Virus record (IMG/VR): IMGVR_UViG_3300044633_000899
Coordinates: 149,306 to 213,305 of that record
Source: a virus
DNA: 64,000 nt
Direction: 5' to 3' (one strand)
The notes below the pieces were generated by a model. That model saw only the letters and a list, made by a program, of their open reading frames with translations, was not told where the DNA came from and did no database searches. The stretch's first letter is position 1; every line of letters starts with the position of its first letter. This document shows positions 16,501-23,168 of this stretch, piece by piece. The translations under genes and the position numbers were made by a program.

Positions 16501-16663
16501 AAGTGGGGGTGAAGCACCTTTGATGGATAGTGTTGAGAAATCAAATTATAATATATTAGTTGAGAGTAATGATTTAGAGGCTGATGATTTTATTGATTTA
16601 TCTAAAGGACGTAATTCGTTGGGGTTAATTGAAAAAGAATTGGATAAATTACTAAATGGTTGA
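13568..16663 (+). CDS. Portal protein (gp20-like) interrupted in frame by an HNH intein
   Basis: The 1031-aa precursor should splice to a 612-aa portal, the dodecameric DNA channel at the head vertex. Extein 1 is residues 1-156. Extein 2 starts at Cys576 (CKYGDNFVYLK) and carries gp20-like segments: MLIYRTSRAPERRVFKVFVGNM, YFIPVRD and ETLPGAQNLSEIADIEYIQKKL (long motif at about residues 690-790). The C-terminus has a Pro/Gly-rich tail (MPPPPPAEGGG) after residue 940, longer than usual. A TATTTATA box for the next gene lies at the stop. It begins the portal-core-protease-capsid block. Confidence 0.95.
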   Translation: MEKQNLTIWQKLSKTFGPNSLLGMDQASVTLDKNVLLKTTDKAQYDKEKLEYQQSLFLSNQWQKIENNLYAQAVYYEPNRIAAFYDYESMEFMPEISTALDIYSEESTTPNQDGYVLQIYSESKRIKSILADLFNNILDININLPMWIRNTPIRENCMIPLLDGTEVTIKELSDRVKNGEDVWSYSIQDGTKVIVPSKIIWCDLTRKNSELYRVTLDDGTYIDTTPDHEYMLRDGSFKRADKLTKGQSLMPFYTKKSEKKKDRIAGYEKVFNPSTGKYKFTHTMVSHICVRDLDNEKTIGEQFDTHHVDFNKLNNHPKNLDRMKHSDHFKLHSEHFIKILGSPEVVKKRMDGIDRYLRSEKRKQRLSKEMTGIYNKYFEKYNNSELHTEHNIIRSNKMLNNWRDNNFIEKTKKGMTIEINDNCLSYISTVIKNSETYIGIYELSNILKSDSEFIKLFKQNYTLNKDITKSINATTLKKVILRKTNKNYFDFVSNIKPEIILDKKYIKARSIFEGKTKVKIINHKVVSVVKLNETSDVYCLEAVGPNGEHDRHNFPVCGFNLNGEYSRESGVFLSNCKYGDNFVYLKLDEEKGITGCLQLPNIEIERLERGMSVRTMNAVVSSPTPSDVNSKGLRFVWKTKDMEFNTWEMAHFRLLGDDRKLPYGTSMLEKARRVWKQLVLAEDAMLIYRTSRAPERRVFKVFVGNMDDKDVEPYVQRVANKFKRDQVVDSKTGNVDMRYNQMAVDQDYFIPVRDPGQTMPIETLPGAQNLSEIADIEYIQKKLLTALRIPKAFLGFEEPVGSGDNLSLMDIRFARTINKIQKSMIAELNKIAIIHLFILGFEDELNNFTLGLTNPSKQADLLMVSVWKEKVLLYKDLVSEIPNTLQPTSATWAKKHIFGFSDEDIKLEIQQIRLERAVAAELTNTPTIITHTGMFDIVDKLYKTASGDTTTAPPAEGGMPPPPPAEGGGMGDIPPPPPSGGEAPLMDSVEKSNYNILVESNDLEADDFIDLSKGRNSLGLIEKELDKLLNG
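14036..15292 (+). other. Portal intein with embedded HNH endonuclease (419 aa)
   Basis: The intein is precursor residues 157-575. Block A begins at Cys157 (CMIPLLDGTEV). Block B is TTPDHEYM with His228. An HNH-type nuclease core lies at about residues 304-335 (THHVDFNKLNNHPKNLDRM, then a distal KLH). Block F/G is VYCLEAVG, HNFPVCG and a terminal FLSN before Cys576. The penultimate residue is Ser instead of the usual His, and about 12 extra residues separate HNF from the C-terminus. It is inserted at a highly conserved portal site, REN/CKYGDNF. Confidence 0.93.
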
Positions 16664-16671
16664 TATTTATA
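16664..16671 (+). promoter_or_regulatory. TATTTATA late-promoter-like box
   Basis: The box begins at the end of the portal gene and ends 15 bases before the ATG at 16687. This placement decides against an upstream ATG at 16660. Confidence 0.5.
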
Positions 16672-16686
16672 TTAAAACTATTTAAA

Positions 16687-17403
16687 ATGAAATTCGGTAT
16701 AATTAAAAGTAAAATTGAAAAATTATTTGTTGAAAGTTATTCAAATAATAAATTTAAAGATCAACTTTTTGTTTTTGAGGAGTTAATACTTAAAAATAAA
16801 AACTTAAAAAAAATATATTATTTATACGATGAGTTATCTCAAAATAAAGGTTTAGATAAGTCTCTAGCAGAAAACTATACCAATGAGAGTGTTGTTATAT
16901 ATGAAAACACAATAAATAATGTAACAAAAGAAAATTGGCTTGAGTTAAACGAGTGGTTAAAACCAGTTGTAGTAACTAATAATTATTCAGATATTGATAA
17001 TCTATTTTCAGATAATATCACACTTTTAGAAGAAAAAATTAAATCTAAACATAGTGTTATTGAGTCATTACAACAATCACCGAAAAATTTAGTTGAGTCA
17101 CACGAATTACCATTAAACGACTTGGTTAATGTTGCAAATAAAACAATTAGTGATTACTTAAAAACATTAAATGAATCTGATCAATTAAAAGTTAAAAATA
17201 TTCTAAAAGAAACTGATGATAAGTTACAACTAAAATACGAGATTTTAAAAGAAAATGTTCTTGAAAAATTAACAGAATTAAAGGTTAATGAGACAGATTC
17301 GGAAATTATCACTAAGATTGTTGAGACGACAGAAAAAATACAATCAGAAAATTTTGATAAAATAACATATCTAAAACTACGAGAATTAGATAAAGATTTA
17401 TAA
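16687..17403 (+). CDS. Probable prohead core protein
   Basis: The 238-aa protein is strongly helical and charged, with coiled-coil-like heptads through residues 120-238 and no enzymatic motif. The N-terminus KFGIIKSKIEKLFVES is a short amphipathic helix ending in FVE. Its position between portal and prohead protease is where T4 has its small core proteins gp67/gp68, so a core or scaffold role is inferred from synteny only. The start at 16687 is chosen because the late-type box overlaps an upstream ATG. Confidence 0.6.
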   Translation: MKFGIIKSKIEKLFVESYSNNKFKDQLFVFEELILKNKNLKKIYYLYDELSQNKGLDKSLAENYTNESVVIYENTINNVTKENWLELNEWLKPVVVTNNYSDIDNLFSDNITLLEEKIKSKHSVIESLQQSPKNLVESHELPLNDLVNVANKTISDYLKTLNESDQLKVKNILKETDDKLQLKYEILKENVLEKLTELKVNETDSEIITKIVETTEKIQSENFDKITYLKLRELDKDL

Positions 17404-17406
17404 TTT

Positions 17407-17853
17407 ATGAAAATAATAATAACCGAAAATCAATACAAGTTAATTAAAGAAAATATTTCTTTAAAAGAAAAATTAAAGGGTTTAATCAAAAAGGTTGATT
17501 TTGAATCAACCGTAAGAGTTGTTAGATCCTTGGATAATTTATTTAAAATTTTTGGTATTAAAGAACCGATGGATTTCTTAAACTTATTTAATGATTTGGA
17601 TGTTGTTCAGAGTGAAGAAAACCCTTCCTTTATGTTATATCGTTATAAAAAAGGTCATAATTTAATGATTTACGATAGAAAAAATGACTACGTTTTTATT
17701 AATTATGATGATATTTGGTCAGTTTTAGAAAATAAATTTGGACTTAAACTTACTGAAATTAAGGAACTTACAGAGATTTGGTTAAATGAGACCTATAATT
17801 TAAGGGGAATCACACCACTAAATGACTGGTATTTGAACTACCGTGTTGGATGA
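17407..17853 (+). CDS. Hypothetical protein in the head block
   Basis: The 148-aa protein starts 3 bases after the previous stop, so it is co-transcribed. The N-terminus KIIITENQYKLIKENIS is a pattern repeated at the starts of several small proteins of T4-like aquatic phages. The rest is an alpha/beta sequence ending LNETYNLRGITPLNDWYLNY. After the stop, a diverged copy of the NLRGITPLN coding stretch appears in another frame (about 17858-17886), suggesting a partial tandem duplication. Function is unknown. Confidence 0.6.
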   Translation: MKIIITENQYKLIKENISLKEKLKGLIKKVDFESTVRVVRSLDNLFKIFGIKEPMDFLNLFNDLDVVQSEENPSFMLYRYKKGHNLMIYDRKNDYVFINYDDIWSVLENKFGLKLTEIKELTEIWLNETYNLRGITPLNDWYLNYRVG

Positions 17854-17978
17854 GGTCTAAAATTTAAGGAGAGTCACACCTCTTAACATTAATGATCAAC
17901 ATATTCTTATTTTATTTGATATATAATTAAAAATTATGTAAAATTAAGTAAAATAAACAATTAGTATGAAGAACATTT

Positions 17979-18446
17979 ATGAAAAAAGGTAAAAACGTAA
18001 AATTAACGGGTTTTAGGAGTTGTAAGGTACAATTCGGTACTGTTGACTCCAAAGAGTTAAAAACAATTTACATCAATTTACAAACTTGGGTTGAACCCAA
18101 ACTAGACACAGAAAACTGGAATCGTATTGTGTTAAATATGAATCGGTCATTTAAACATTCAGTATATAATAACATAGACAAAACAATATTTGACGAAAAA
18201 TTTATTGTAGATCTAGATTTAAGAATGAGTGGTATCCAGTTAAAAAAGAAATCCTTTTTAAATTTAGAAACAACATTATTCGTCAACGATCCTATTGATT
18301 TTAAATCACCAAAATTAAAAAAAATAATAAAAAAATTCGTTAAAGATATTTACGCCGATGTATTAACAGATAATGAACATTTCAAATGTTACTTAACCAA
18401 AAACGGAAATATTAAACCAACAAAAGTAAAAACCGTAATACCTTGA
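17979..18446 (+). CDS. Hypothetical protein upstream of prohead protease
   Basis: The 155-aa basic protein has an all-beta/alpha mix, with strands LTGFRSCKVQFGTVD and KTIYINLQTWVEP near the N-terminus and a Lys-rich helix KKIIKKFVKDIYADV near the C-terminus. No recognised domain or membrane segment is visible. It is followed closely by the prohead protease and its late-type box. A virion or assembly role is suggested only by position. Confidence 0.6.
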   Translation: MKKGKNVKLTGFRSCKVQFGTVDSKELKTIYINLQTWVEPKLDTENWNRIVLNMNRSFKHSVYNNIDKTIFDEKFIVDLDLRMSGIQLKKKSFLNLETTLFVNDPIDFKSPKLKKIIKKFVKDIYADVLTDNEHFKCYLTKNGNIKPTKVKTVIP

Positions 18447-18454
18447 TATTTATA
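18447..18454 (+). promoter_or_regulatory. TATTTATA late-promoter-like box for prohead protease
   Basis: The box overlaps the stop of the upstream gene and ends 13 bases before the ATG. Confidence 0.55.
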
Positions 18455-18467
18455 TAAAAATTTTAAA

Positions 18468-19193
18468 ATGAAAATATTAGGACCAAATGAAATAGGAAAG
18501 GGAATTCTTGTAGAGTACGATGCTGGTTATATAAATCCAAAAAGTGAAAACAATAGATTTATAATGGAATCTACAAACACTTTGGATCACTCAAAACCTT
18601 TTGAGTTTTACGCTGTACTACAGAAATATAACACACCCAATAGAAACGGTCGTGTTTATCCAGAAAAATTATTGAAACGTGAGGCCGATAATTATAAAAA
18701 ATTAATTGAGAAAGGTACTGCGTTATCAGAACTAAATCACCCAGAATCATCATTAATTGATCTTGATAGAGTTTCACATATGATTACCGATATTTGGTGG
18801 GATGGACCAATATTAATTGGAAAATTGAAATTATTAACAAGTCCTGGTTTTCACGAGAGAGGGATTGTTTCAACAAAAGGTGATATGGCTGCAAATTATT
18901 TAAGACAAGGTGTTACATTAGGTATTTCATCTCGTGGTGTAGGATCCTTAAAAAAAGTTGGTGAACAAAATGAAGTTCAAGATGACTTTGAGTTAATCTG
19001 TTTTGACTTAGTGTCGTCACCATCAACACCAGGTGCTTATTTATTCTTAAATAAAGACGATCGTCATAAGTTTGATGAAAGTTTAGATGAAGAAAATAAA
19101 ATGAGAGATGTTCGTTTATCTGGAATGGAATCAAATAGTTTAGATAAAACAAAAAATTTAATGAACAGATTGACCTCATTCCTTGATAAATAA
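18468..19193 (+). CDS. Prohead core serine protease (gp21-like)
   Basis: The 241-aa protein matches the T4 gp21 / HK97-like prohead protease fold. It has YNTPNRNGRVYPEKLLK near the N-terminus, the catalytic His in SELNHPESS, the catalytic Ser in LGISSRGVGSLKKV and the DFELICFDLVSSPSTPGAY strand. In T4 this enzyme matures the prohead by cutting scaffold and capsid proteins after (L/I)xE. Several proteins here carry that tripeptide near the N-terminus. It is placed, as in T4, between portal/core and scaffold/capsid genes. Confidence 0.93.
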   Translation: MKILGPNEIGKGILVEYDAGYINPKSENNRFIMESTNTLDHSKPFEFYAVLQKYNTPNRNGRVYPEKLLKREADNYKKLIEKGTALSELNHPESSLIDLDRVSHMITDIWWDGPILIGKLKLLTSPGFHERGIVSTKGDMAANYLRQGVTLGISSRGVGSLKKVGEQNEVQDDFELICFDLVSSPSTPGAYLFLNKDDRHKFDESLDEENKMRDVRLSGMESNSLDKTKNLMNRLTSFLDK

Positions 19194-19230
19194 AAATAAT
19201 TAATTTATTATTATAAAAAAATAATTAATT

Positions 19231-19446
19231 ATGGAACAAGGAGAAAAATATTTTGTGGCGAAAATCGCGTCTGATTCTGTTGATAACGAATCTGGTAGAA
19301 CAAAGAAAATTAAAGAAGAAAAATTGGTCTTGGCGTATTCACCAACCGATGTTGAAGCTAAAATTACAAAAATCTATGAGACGTACTCATTTGATTGGCG
19401 AATTACTGCGATAACAGAAAGTAAGATTGATGAGGTTATTGAATAA
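19231..19446 (+). CDS. DUF4494-like small protein
   Basis: The 71-aa protein reads YFVAKIAS, then SGRTKKIKEEKLVLAYSPTD, EAKITKIYE and a WRITAITES end. This is the pattern of DUF4494, a small Bacteroidota-specific family also found in their phages and conjugative elements (VKYEK...KKVTE.YLVDA.SFTEAE). The function of the family is unknown. It lies between protease and scaffold genes and is followed by two terminators. The assignment rests on pattern memory, not a search. Confidence 0.6.
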   Translation: MEQGEKYFVAKIASDSVDNESGRTKKIKEEKLVLAYSPTDVEAKITKIYETYSFDWRITAITESKIDEVIE

Positions 19447-19467
19447 CAATCAATAAAACAATTTTTA

Positions 19468-19497
19468 AAAAGACGGGTTAATTCTCGTCTTTTTTTT
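19468..19497 (+). terminator. Rho-independent terminator
   Basis: The stem AAAAGACG (19468-19475) pairs with CGTCTTTT (19486-19493) and is followed by T. Confidence 0.8.
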
Positions 19498-19520
19498 GTA
19501 AAAAAATAAATTATTTAATA

Positions 19521-19556
19521 AAAAAGGAGAGTATTTTATAATATTCTCCTTTTTTT
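19521..19556 (+). terminator. Second, tandem terminator
   Basis: AAAAAGGAGAGTATT pairs with AATATTCTCCTTTTT around a TTAT loop, with one G-T pair, and ends in a T run. It lies about 25 bases after the first terminator. Confidence 0.8.
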
Positions 19557-19589
19557 ATGTGTAAAAACGATTTTTTTCAAAACATAACA

Positions 19590-19597
19590 TATTTATA
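19590..19597 (+). promoter_or_regulatory. TATTTATA late-promoter-like box for scaffold
   Basis: The box ends 19 bases before the scaffold ATG and follows the double terminator. Confidence 0.55.
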
Positions 19598-19616
19598 AAC
19601 AAATATAAAACGATAA

Positions 19617-21143
19617 ATGAATAGAAAATCGACAGTAGAAGATGCTTTAATCCAAATTAAAAATGTGGAAGAAGCAATCAATAAAAACGCAGAAGGAATA
19701 CTTGCTTCAACAATGAGGAAAGAAATCAGTTCATTAGTAAAAGAATCTCTTAAAGAACAAGACGAGATTGAAGAACCAGAAACACTTGATGTTGATGATG
19801 AAGAAACAGTGATTGATGACACTGAAATGGATGACGAAGACATGGAAGATATTGACATGGATGGTGAAGAAATGGATGATACTGAAATGATTGATCTTGA
19901 TGACATGGGTGTTGATGAATTTTCTATGGATGATGAAACAATCGATATGACTGGTGCATCGGACGCAGAAGTTCTAAAAGTATTTAAAGCTATGAGTGAT
20001 AGTGATGGTATTGTTGTTACAAAAAACGATAATATAATATCACTAAATGATGGTGACAATGAATACATGATTAAAATAAACGAAGAAGAAGAAGTAACAG
20101 ATATGTTAGAATATGACGAATTAGAAGAAATGTTCCACGATGATGAACTTTCTGAAATGGAAGATGAAGACTTCTTGAGTGGTGCCGATAAAAATTGGGA
20201 CAAGGATTTTGATTTTTCAAAATTTAACGACGAAGATGAAGAAGAAATGGATTTTGATTTTTCAAAACTTAACGACGAAGATGAGGAAGAGGATGAAATG
20301 GATTTTGAAACTATTTATGAAATTGAAATGGATGATGAAGAAATGGAGTTGGATGAAGAAGACGATATGGAATTTGGATTAGACGACGAAGAAATGGAGT
20401 TAGATGAAGAAGACGATATGGAATTTGAATTAGACGACGAAGATGAATTTATGTTAGAAACTAAAAACTTCAAACCTAAAGGTCTTGTCGGTAAAGTTAA
20501 AAAAGTTGACTTCAAATCAAACACACAAGGTGGTTTTAACGAAAAAAGAAAAGAGGCTTTCGGCGGTAAAAAAGAAAAGGCTGACGGTACTGGTAAAGCA
20601 AAATTCACATATAAAGATGGTGAAAACCTTGATGGTGAATTTAAAGTTAAACCAAAAAAAGTTGAAGCAAAAGAAGCGTCAAGATTTGTAAAGTCAGTTG
20701 ATAGAAAAGTTAAACGCGGTTTAATGGCGGCACCAGGACAAATCAAAGAAGAAGTTGAGATGTTACGTACTAAAAATGAAGAATACAGAAAAGCGTTAGA
20801 TTTATTTAGATCTAAATTAGACGAAGTTGCGGTATTTAATTCAAATTTAGCTTACGCTACAAGATTGTTCACTGAACATTCAACATCAAAACAAGAAAAA
20901 ATAAACATTCTACGAAGATTTGATAACGTTGAGACTTTAAAAGAATCAAAAAATCTTTACAGAATTATTAAAGATGAAATATCATCTAGTTCAATAAATG
21001 AGAGTACTTCAATTAATGAATCAATTAACAGAACAGTAAATAAAACAGTTTCATCTGGATCCGCTGTTAATTTAATTGAGTCAAAAACATATGAAAATCC
21101 TCAATTTTTGAGAATGAAAGACTTAATGTCAAAAATAAAATAA
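19617..21143 (+). CDS. Prohead scaffold protein (gp22-like), very acidic
   Basis: The 508-aa protein lies directly upstream of the capsid gene. Residues 40-285 are dominated by Asp, Glu and Met, with in-frame repeats. The C-terminal 160 residues are helical, with KRGLMAAPGQIKEEVEML, RTKNEEYRKALDLFRSKLDEV and RLFTEHSTSKQEKINILRRF, the coiled-coil region typical of gp22-type scaffolds. It probably lines the inside of the prohead and is cleaved by the gp21-like protease. It is about twice the length of T4 gp22 because of the acidic expansion. The N-terminus (RKSTVEDALIQIKNVEEAI) is helical. Confidence 0.85.
   Translation: MNRKSTVEDALIQIKNVEEAINKNAEGILASTMRKEISSLVKESLKEQDEIEEPETLDVDDEETVIDDTEMDDEDMEDIDMDGEEMDDTEMIDLDDMGVDEFSMDDETIDMTGASDAEVLKVFKAMSDSDGIVVTKNDNIISLNDGDNEYMIKINEEEEVTDMLEYDELEEMFHDDELSEMEDEDFLSGADKNWDKDFDFSKFNDEDEEEMDFDFSKLNDEDEEEDEMDFETIYEIEMDDEEMELDEEDDMEFGLDDEEMELDEEDDMEFELDDEDEFMLETKNFKPKGLVGKVKKVDFKSNTQGGFNEKRKEAFGGKKEKADGTGKAKFTYKDGENLDGEFKVKPKKVEAKEASRFVKSVDRKVKRGLMAAPGQIKEEVEMLRTKNEEYRKALDLFRSKLDEVAVFNSNLAYATRLFTEHSTSKQEKINILRRFDNVETLKESKNLYRIIKDEISSSSINESTSINESINRTVNKTVSSGSAVNLIESKTYENPQFLRMKDLMSKIK
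20207..20432 (+). repeat. In-frame acidic repeats in the scaffold gene
   Basis: One 42-base module encoding DFDFSK(F/L)NDEDEE is duplicated at about 20207-20290. A 51-base module encoding DDEEMELDEEDDMEF occurs twice, at 20331-20381 and 20382-20432. Confidence 0.75.
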
Positions 21144-21162
21144 ACTTTTTAACAAATAGAAG

Positions 21163-21170
21163 TATTTATT
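21163..21170 (+). promoter_or_regulatory. TATTTATT late-promoter-like box for major capsid gene
   Basis: The box lies 39 bases before the ATG, inside a small dyad (ACAAATA gaag TATTTATTTGT). The A-rich 5' leader is the longest but one among the boxes close to a start. Confidence 0.55.
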
Positions 21171-21209
21171 TGTATAATAAACCAAAAATAAAACTAAAAA
21201 AAAAATAAA

Positions 21210-23039
21210 ATGGGAGCATTATTAGAATCAGGTCTTGTTGGTAACATCGGTTTAAAACACCTTAAAGTTATCAAAGAAGATACAATTAACAAATGGGATA
21301 AATTAGGATTCCTAGAAGGCCTTAAAGGTCACCTAAAAGAAAATGTAGCGCAGTTGTATGAAAACCAAGCGTCTTTCTTGATTAACGAAGCAACAGGTGA
21401 AGGTTCTAACGGAGCTTTTGAAACAGTTGTATTCCCTATCGTAAGACGAGTTTTCTCTAAATTGTTAGCGAATGACATCGTATCAGTACAAGCAATGAAC
21501 TTACCAATTGGTAAATTGTTTTTCTTTGTACCTCGTATCCAAGGATATAACAATTTAACTGCTAATGGTGGTGAACATTTCGCACCATATGGAGCACCAA
21601 ACTCTAACGCTACTGAGAAAGACGCTGGTTACCCAGGTTCATCTCAAGGCACACCGTACGCTAAAAATCTTTATGATTTATTTTATGAAGGTGGTGAGGC
21701 TGGTTTGGATCCTCCAGGATTGTTTGACTATTCAAAAGGTCAATGGACAGCTGTAACAGAAGGTACTACTGTACAACGTTGGTCAGGTAGTGAATTAGTT
21801 AACGCTGGTAATAATTTCTCTGGTTACACAGGTAACACAAGAAAAGTTATTGTTTCTTTATGTGGTTTTGCAAATTCTGGTGCTGGTAAATTAATCGGTC
21901 CTGATGGTAATGAAATGGATACTGAAACTTTCTTGTCAGATCTTAAAATTATTGCAGATAGTGGTTTAGTGGTTAACGCTGATTCACCTTGTAAAGTTCC
22001 TGCTGGAACACCATTACTATTTAGAGTTGTTACACAACAATATGGTAAAGGTATTGTTAAATATGGTGAAAGAACACAAACTTCATTCCCTTCAACAGGA
22101 AATGGTGGTTCATATTACGATATCTGTGATGCAACTGGTTGTATCTATTTAGAAGTTGATCTTTCTTGCCCAGCATGTTTTGATTGTGGTGCTGACTCAT
22201 TAGATGGTTACACCGGTACAACAATTGATGCTATTGCATCTGGTGATTCATTCACAGCTGTATTTAGAAGATATAAAAACTTGGAATTTGAAGACCAAAT
22301 TGGTGAAGTTTCTTTTGATTTAGAATCAGTAACTGTTTCTGTAACTGAAAGAAAATTGAGAGCACAATGGTCTCCAGAATTGGCACAAGACGTTGCTGCA
22401 TTCCATAATATTGACGCTGAAGCTGAATTAACAGCATTATTGTCAGAACAAGTTGCTGCAGAAATTGACCGTGAAATTTTACGTGACTTACGTAAAGGTG
22501 CTGCTTGGGACTTACGTTGGGATTACAACGGATGGAGAAGATTGAACTTAACAACTTCTTATACTCAAAAAGACTGGAATCAAACTTTGATTACAGCAAT
22601 CAACCAATTGTCAGCACAAATCCACAAATCTACTTTGAGAGGTGGTGCTAACTGGATTGTTGTTTCATCTGAGGTTTCTGCAATTTTTGATGACTTAGAA
22701 TACTTCCACGTATCTAATGCTTCACCTGAGCAAGATCAGTTCAATATGGGTATTGAGAGAGTTGGTACATTACAAGGTCGTTACCAAGTTTATAGAGATC
22801 CTTACTTCCCACCAAATCAAATCTTGATTGGTCACAAAGGTACTTCTCTATTGGACACTGGTTACATCTATGCACCGTACGTTCCTCTACAATTAACACC
22901 TACAATGTACAATCCATTTAACTTTACACCTATTAAAGGGATAATGACAAGATACGCGAAAAAGATGGTGAACAACCGTTTCTATGCACGTATCACTGTT
23001 GATGGTGTTCGTACATTTGATTTGAGAGAATTGAGATAA
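21210..23039 (+). CDS. Major capsid protein (gp23-like)
   Basis: The 609-aa HK97-fold capsid protein is recognised from AFETVVFPIVRRVFSKLLAN (about 70-89), GKLFFFVPRIQGY, VTERKLRAQWSPELAQDVAAFHNID, AEIDREILRDLRKGA and the C-terminal YMPLQ-type segment IYAPYVPLQLTP...KGIMTRYAKKMVN. An inserted domain at about residues 125-345, with several Cys residues, corresponds to the gp23 insertion region. Codons use more C and G at third positions than neighbouring hypotheticals, as expected for a highly expressed gene. It is followed by a strong terminator and preceded by its own late-type box. Confidence 0.95.
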   Translation: MGALLESGLVGNIGLKHLKVIKEDTINKWDKLGFLEGLKGHLKENVAQLYENQASFLINEATGEGSNGAFETVVFPIVRRVFSKLLANDIVSVQAMNLPIGKLFFFVPRIQGYNNLTANGGEHFAPYGAPNSNATEKDAGYPGSSQGTPYAKNLYDLFYEGGEAGLDPPGLFDYSKGQWTAVTEGTTVQRWSGSELVNAGNNFSGYTGNTRKVIVSLCGFANSGAGKLIGPDGNEMDTETFLSDLKIIADSGLVVNADSPCKVPAGTPLLFRVVTQQYGKGIVKYGERTQTSFPSTGNGGSYYDICDATGCIYLEVDLSCPACFDCGADSLDGYTGTTIDAIASGDSFTAVFRRYKNLEFEDQIGEVSFDLESVTVSVTERKLRAQWSPELAQDVAAFHNIDAEAELTALLSEQVAAEIDREILRDLRKGAAWDLRWDYNGWRRLNLTTSYTQKDWNQTLITAINQLSAQIHKSTLRGGANWIVVSSEVSAIFDDLEYFHVSNASPEQDQFNMGIERVGTLQGRYQVYRDPYFPPNQILIGHKGTSLLDTGYIYAPYVPLQLTPTMYNPFNFTPIKGIMTRYAKKMVNNRFYARITVDGVRTFDLRELR

Positions 23040-23061
23040 TCAAAATCTTAACAGAATATGA

Positions 23062-23096
23062 AAAAAAAAGGAGACAAGAAATTGTCTCCTTTTTTT
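23062..23096 (+). terminator. Rho-independent terminator after the capsid gene
   Basis: AAAAAGGAGACAA pairs with TTGTCTCCTTTTT around a short loop, flanked by A and T runs. Confidence 0.9.
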
Positions 23097-23147
23097 ATGG
23101 GTTAAAAATAAATGGGTTATAATTTTACTTTTTAATGTTTTATAATA

Positions 23148-23155
23148 TATTTATA
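23148..23155 (+). promoter_or_regulatory. TATTTATA late-promoter-like box
   Basis: The box ends 13 bases before the homing endonuclease ATG. A five-codon ORF (ATG at 23156) overlaps this start. Confidence 0.45.
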
Positions 23156-23168
23156 TGAAAAAATCACA

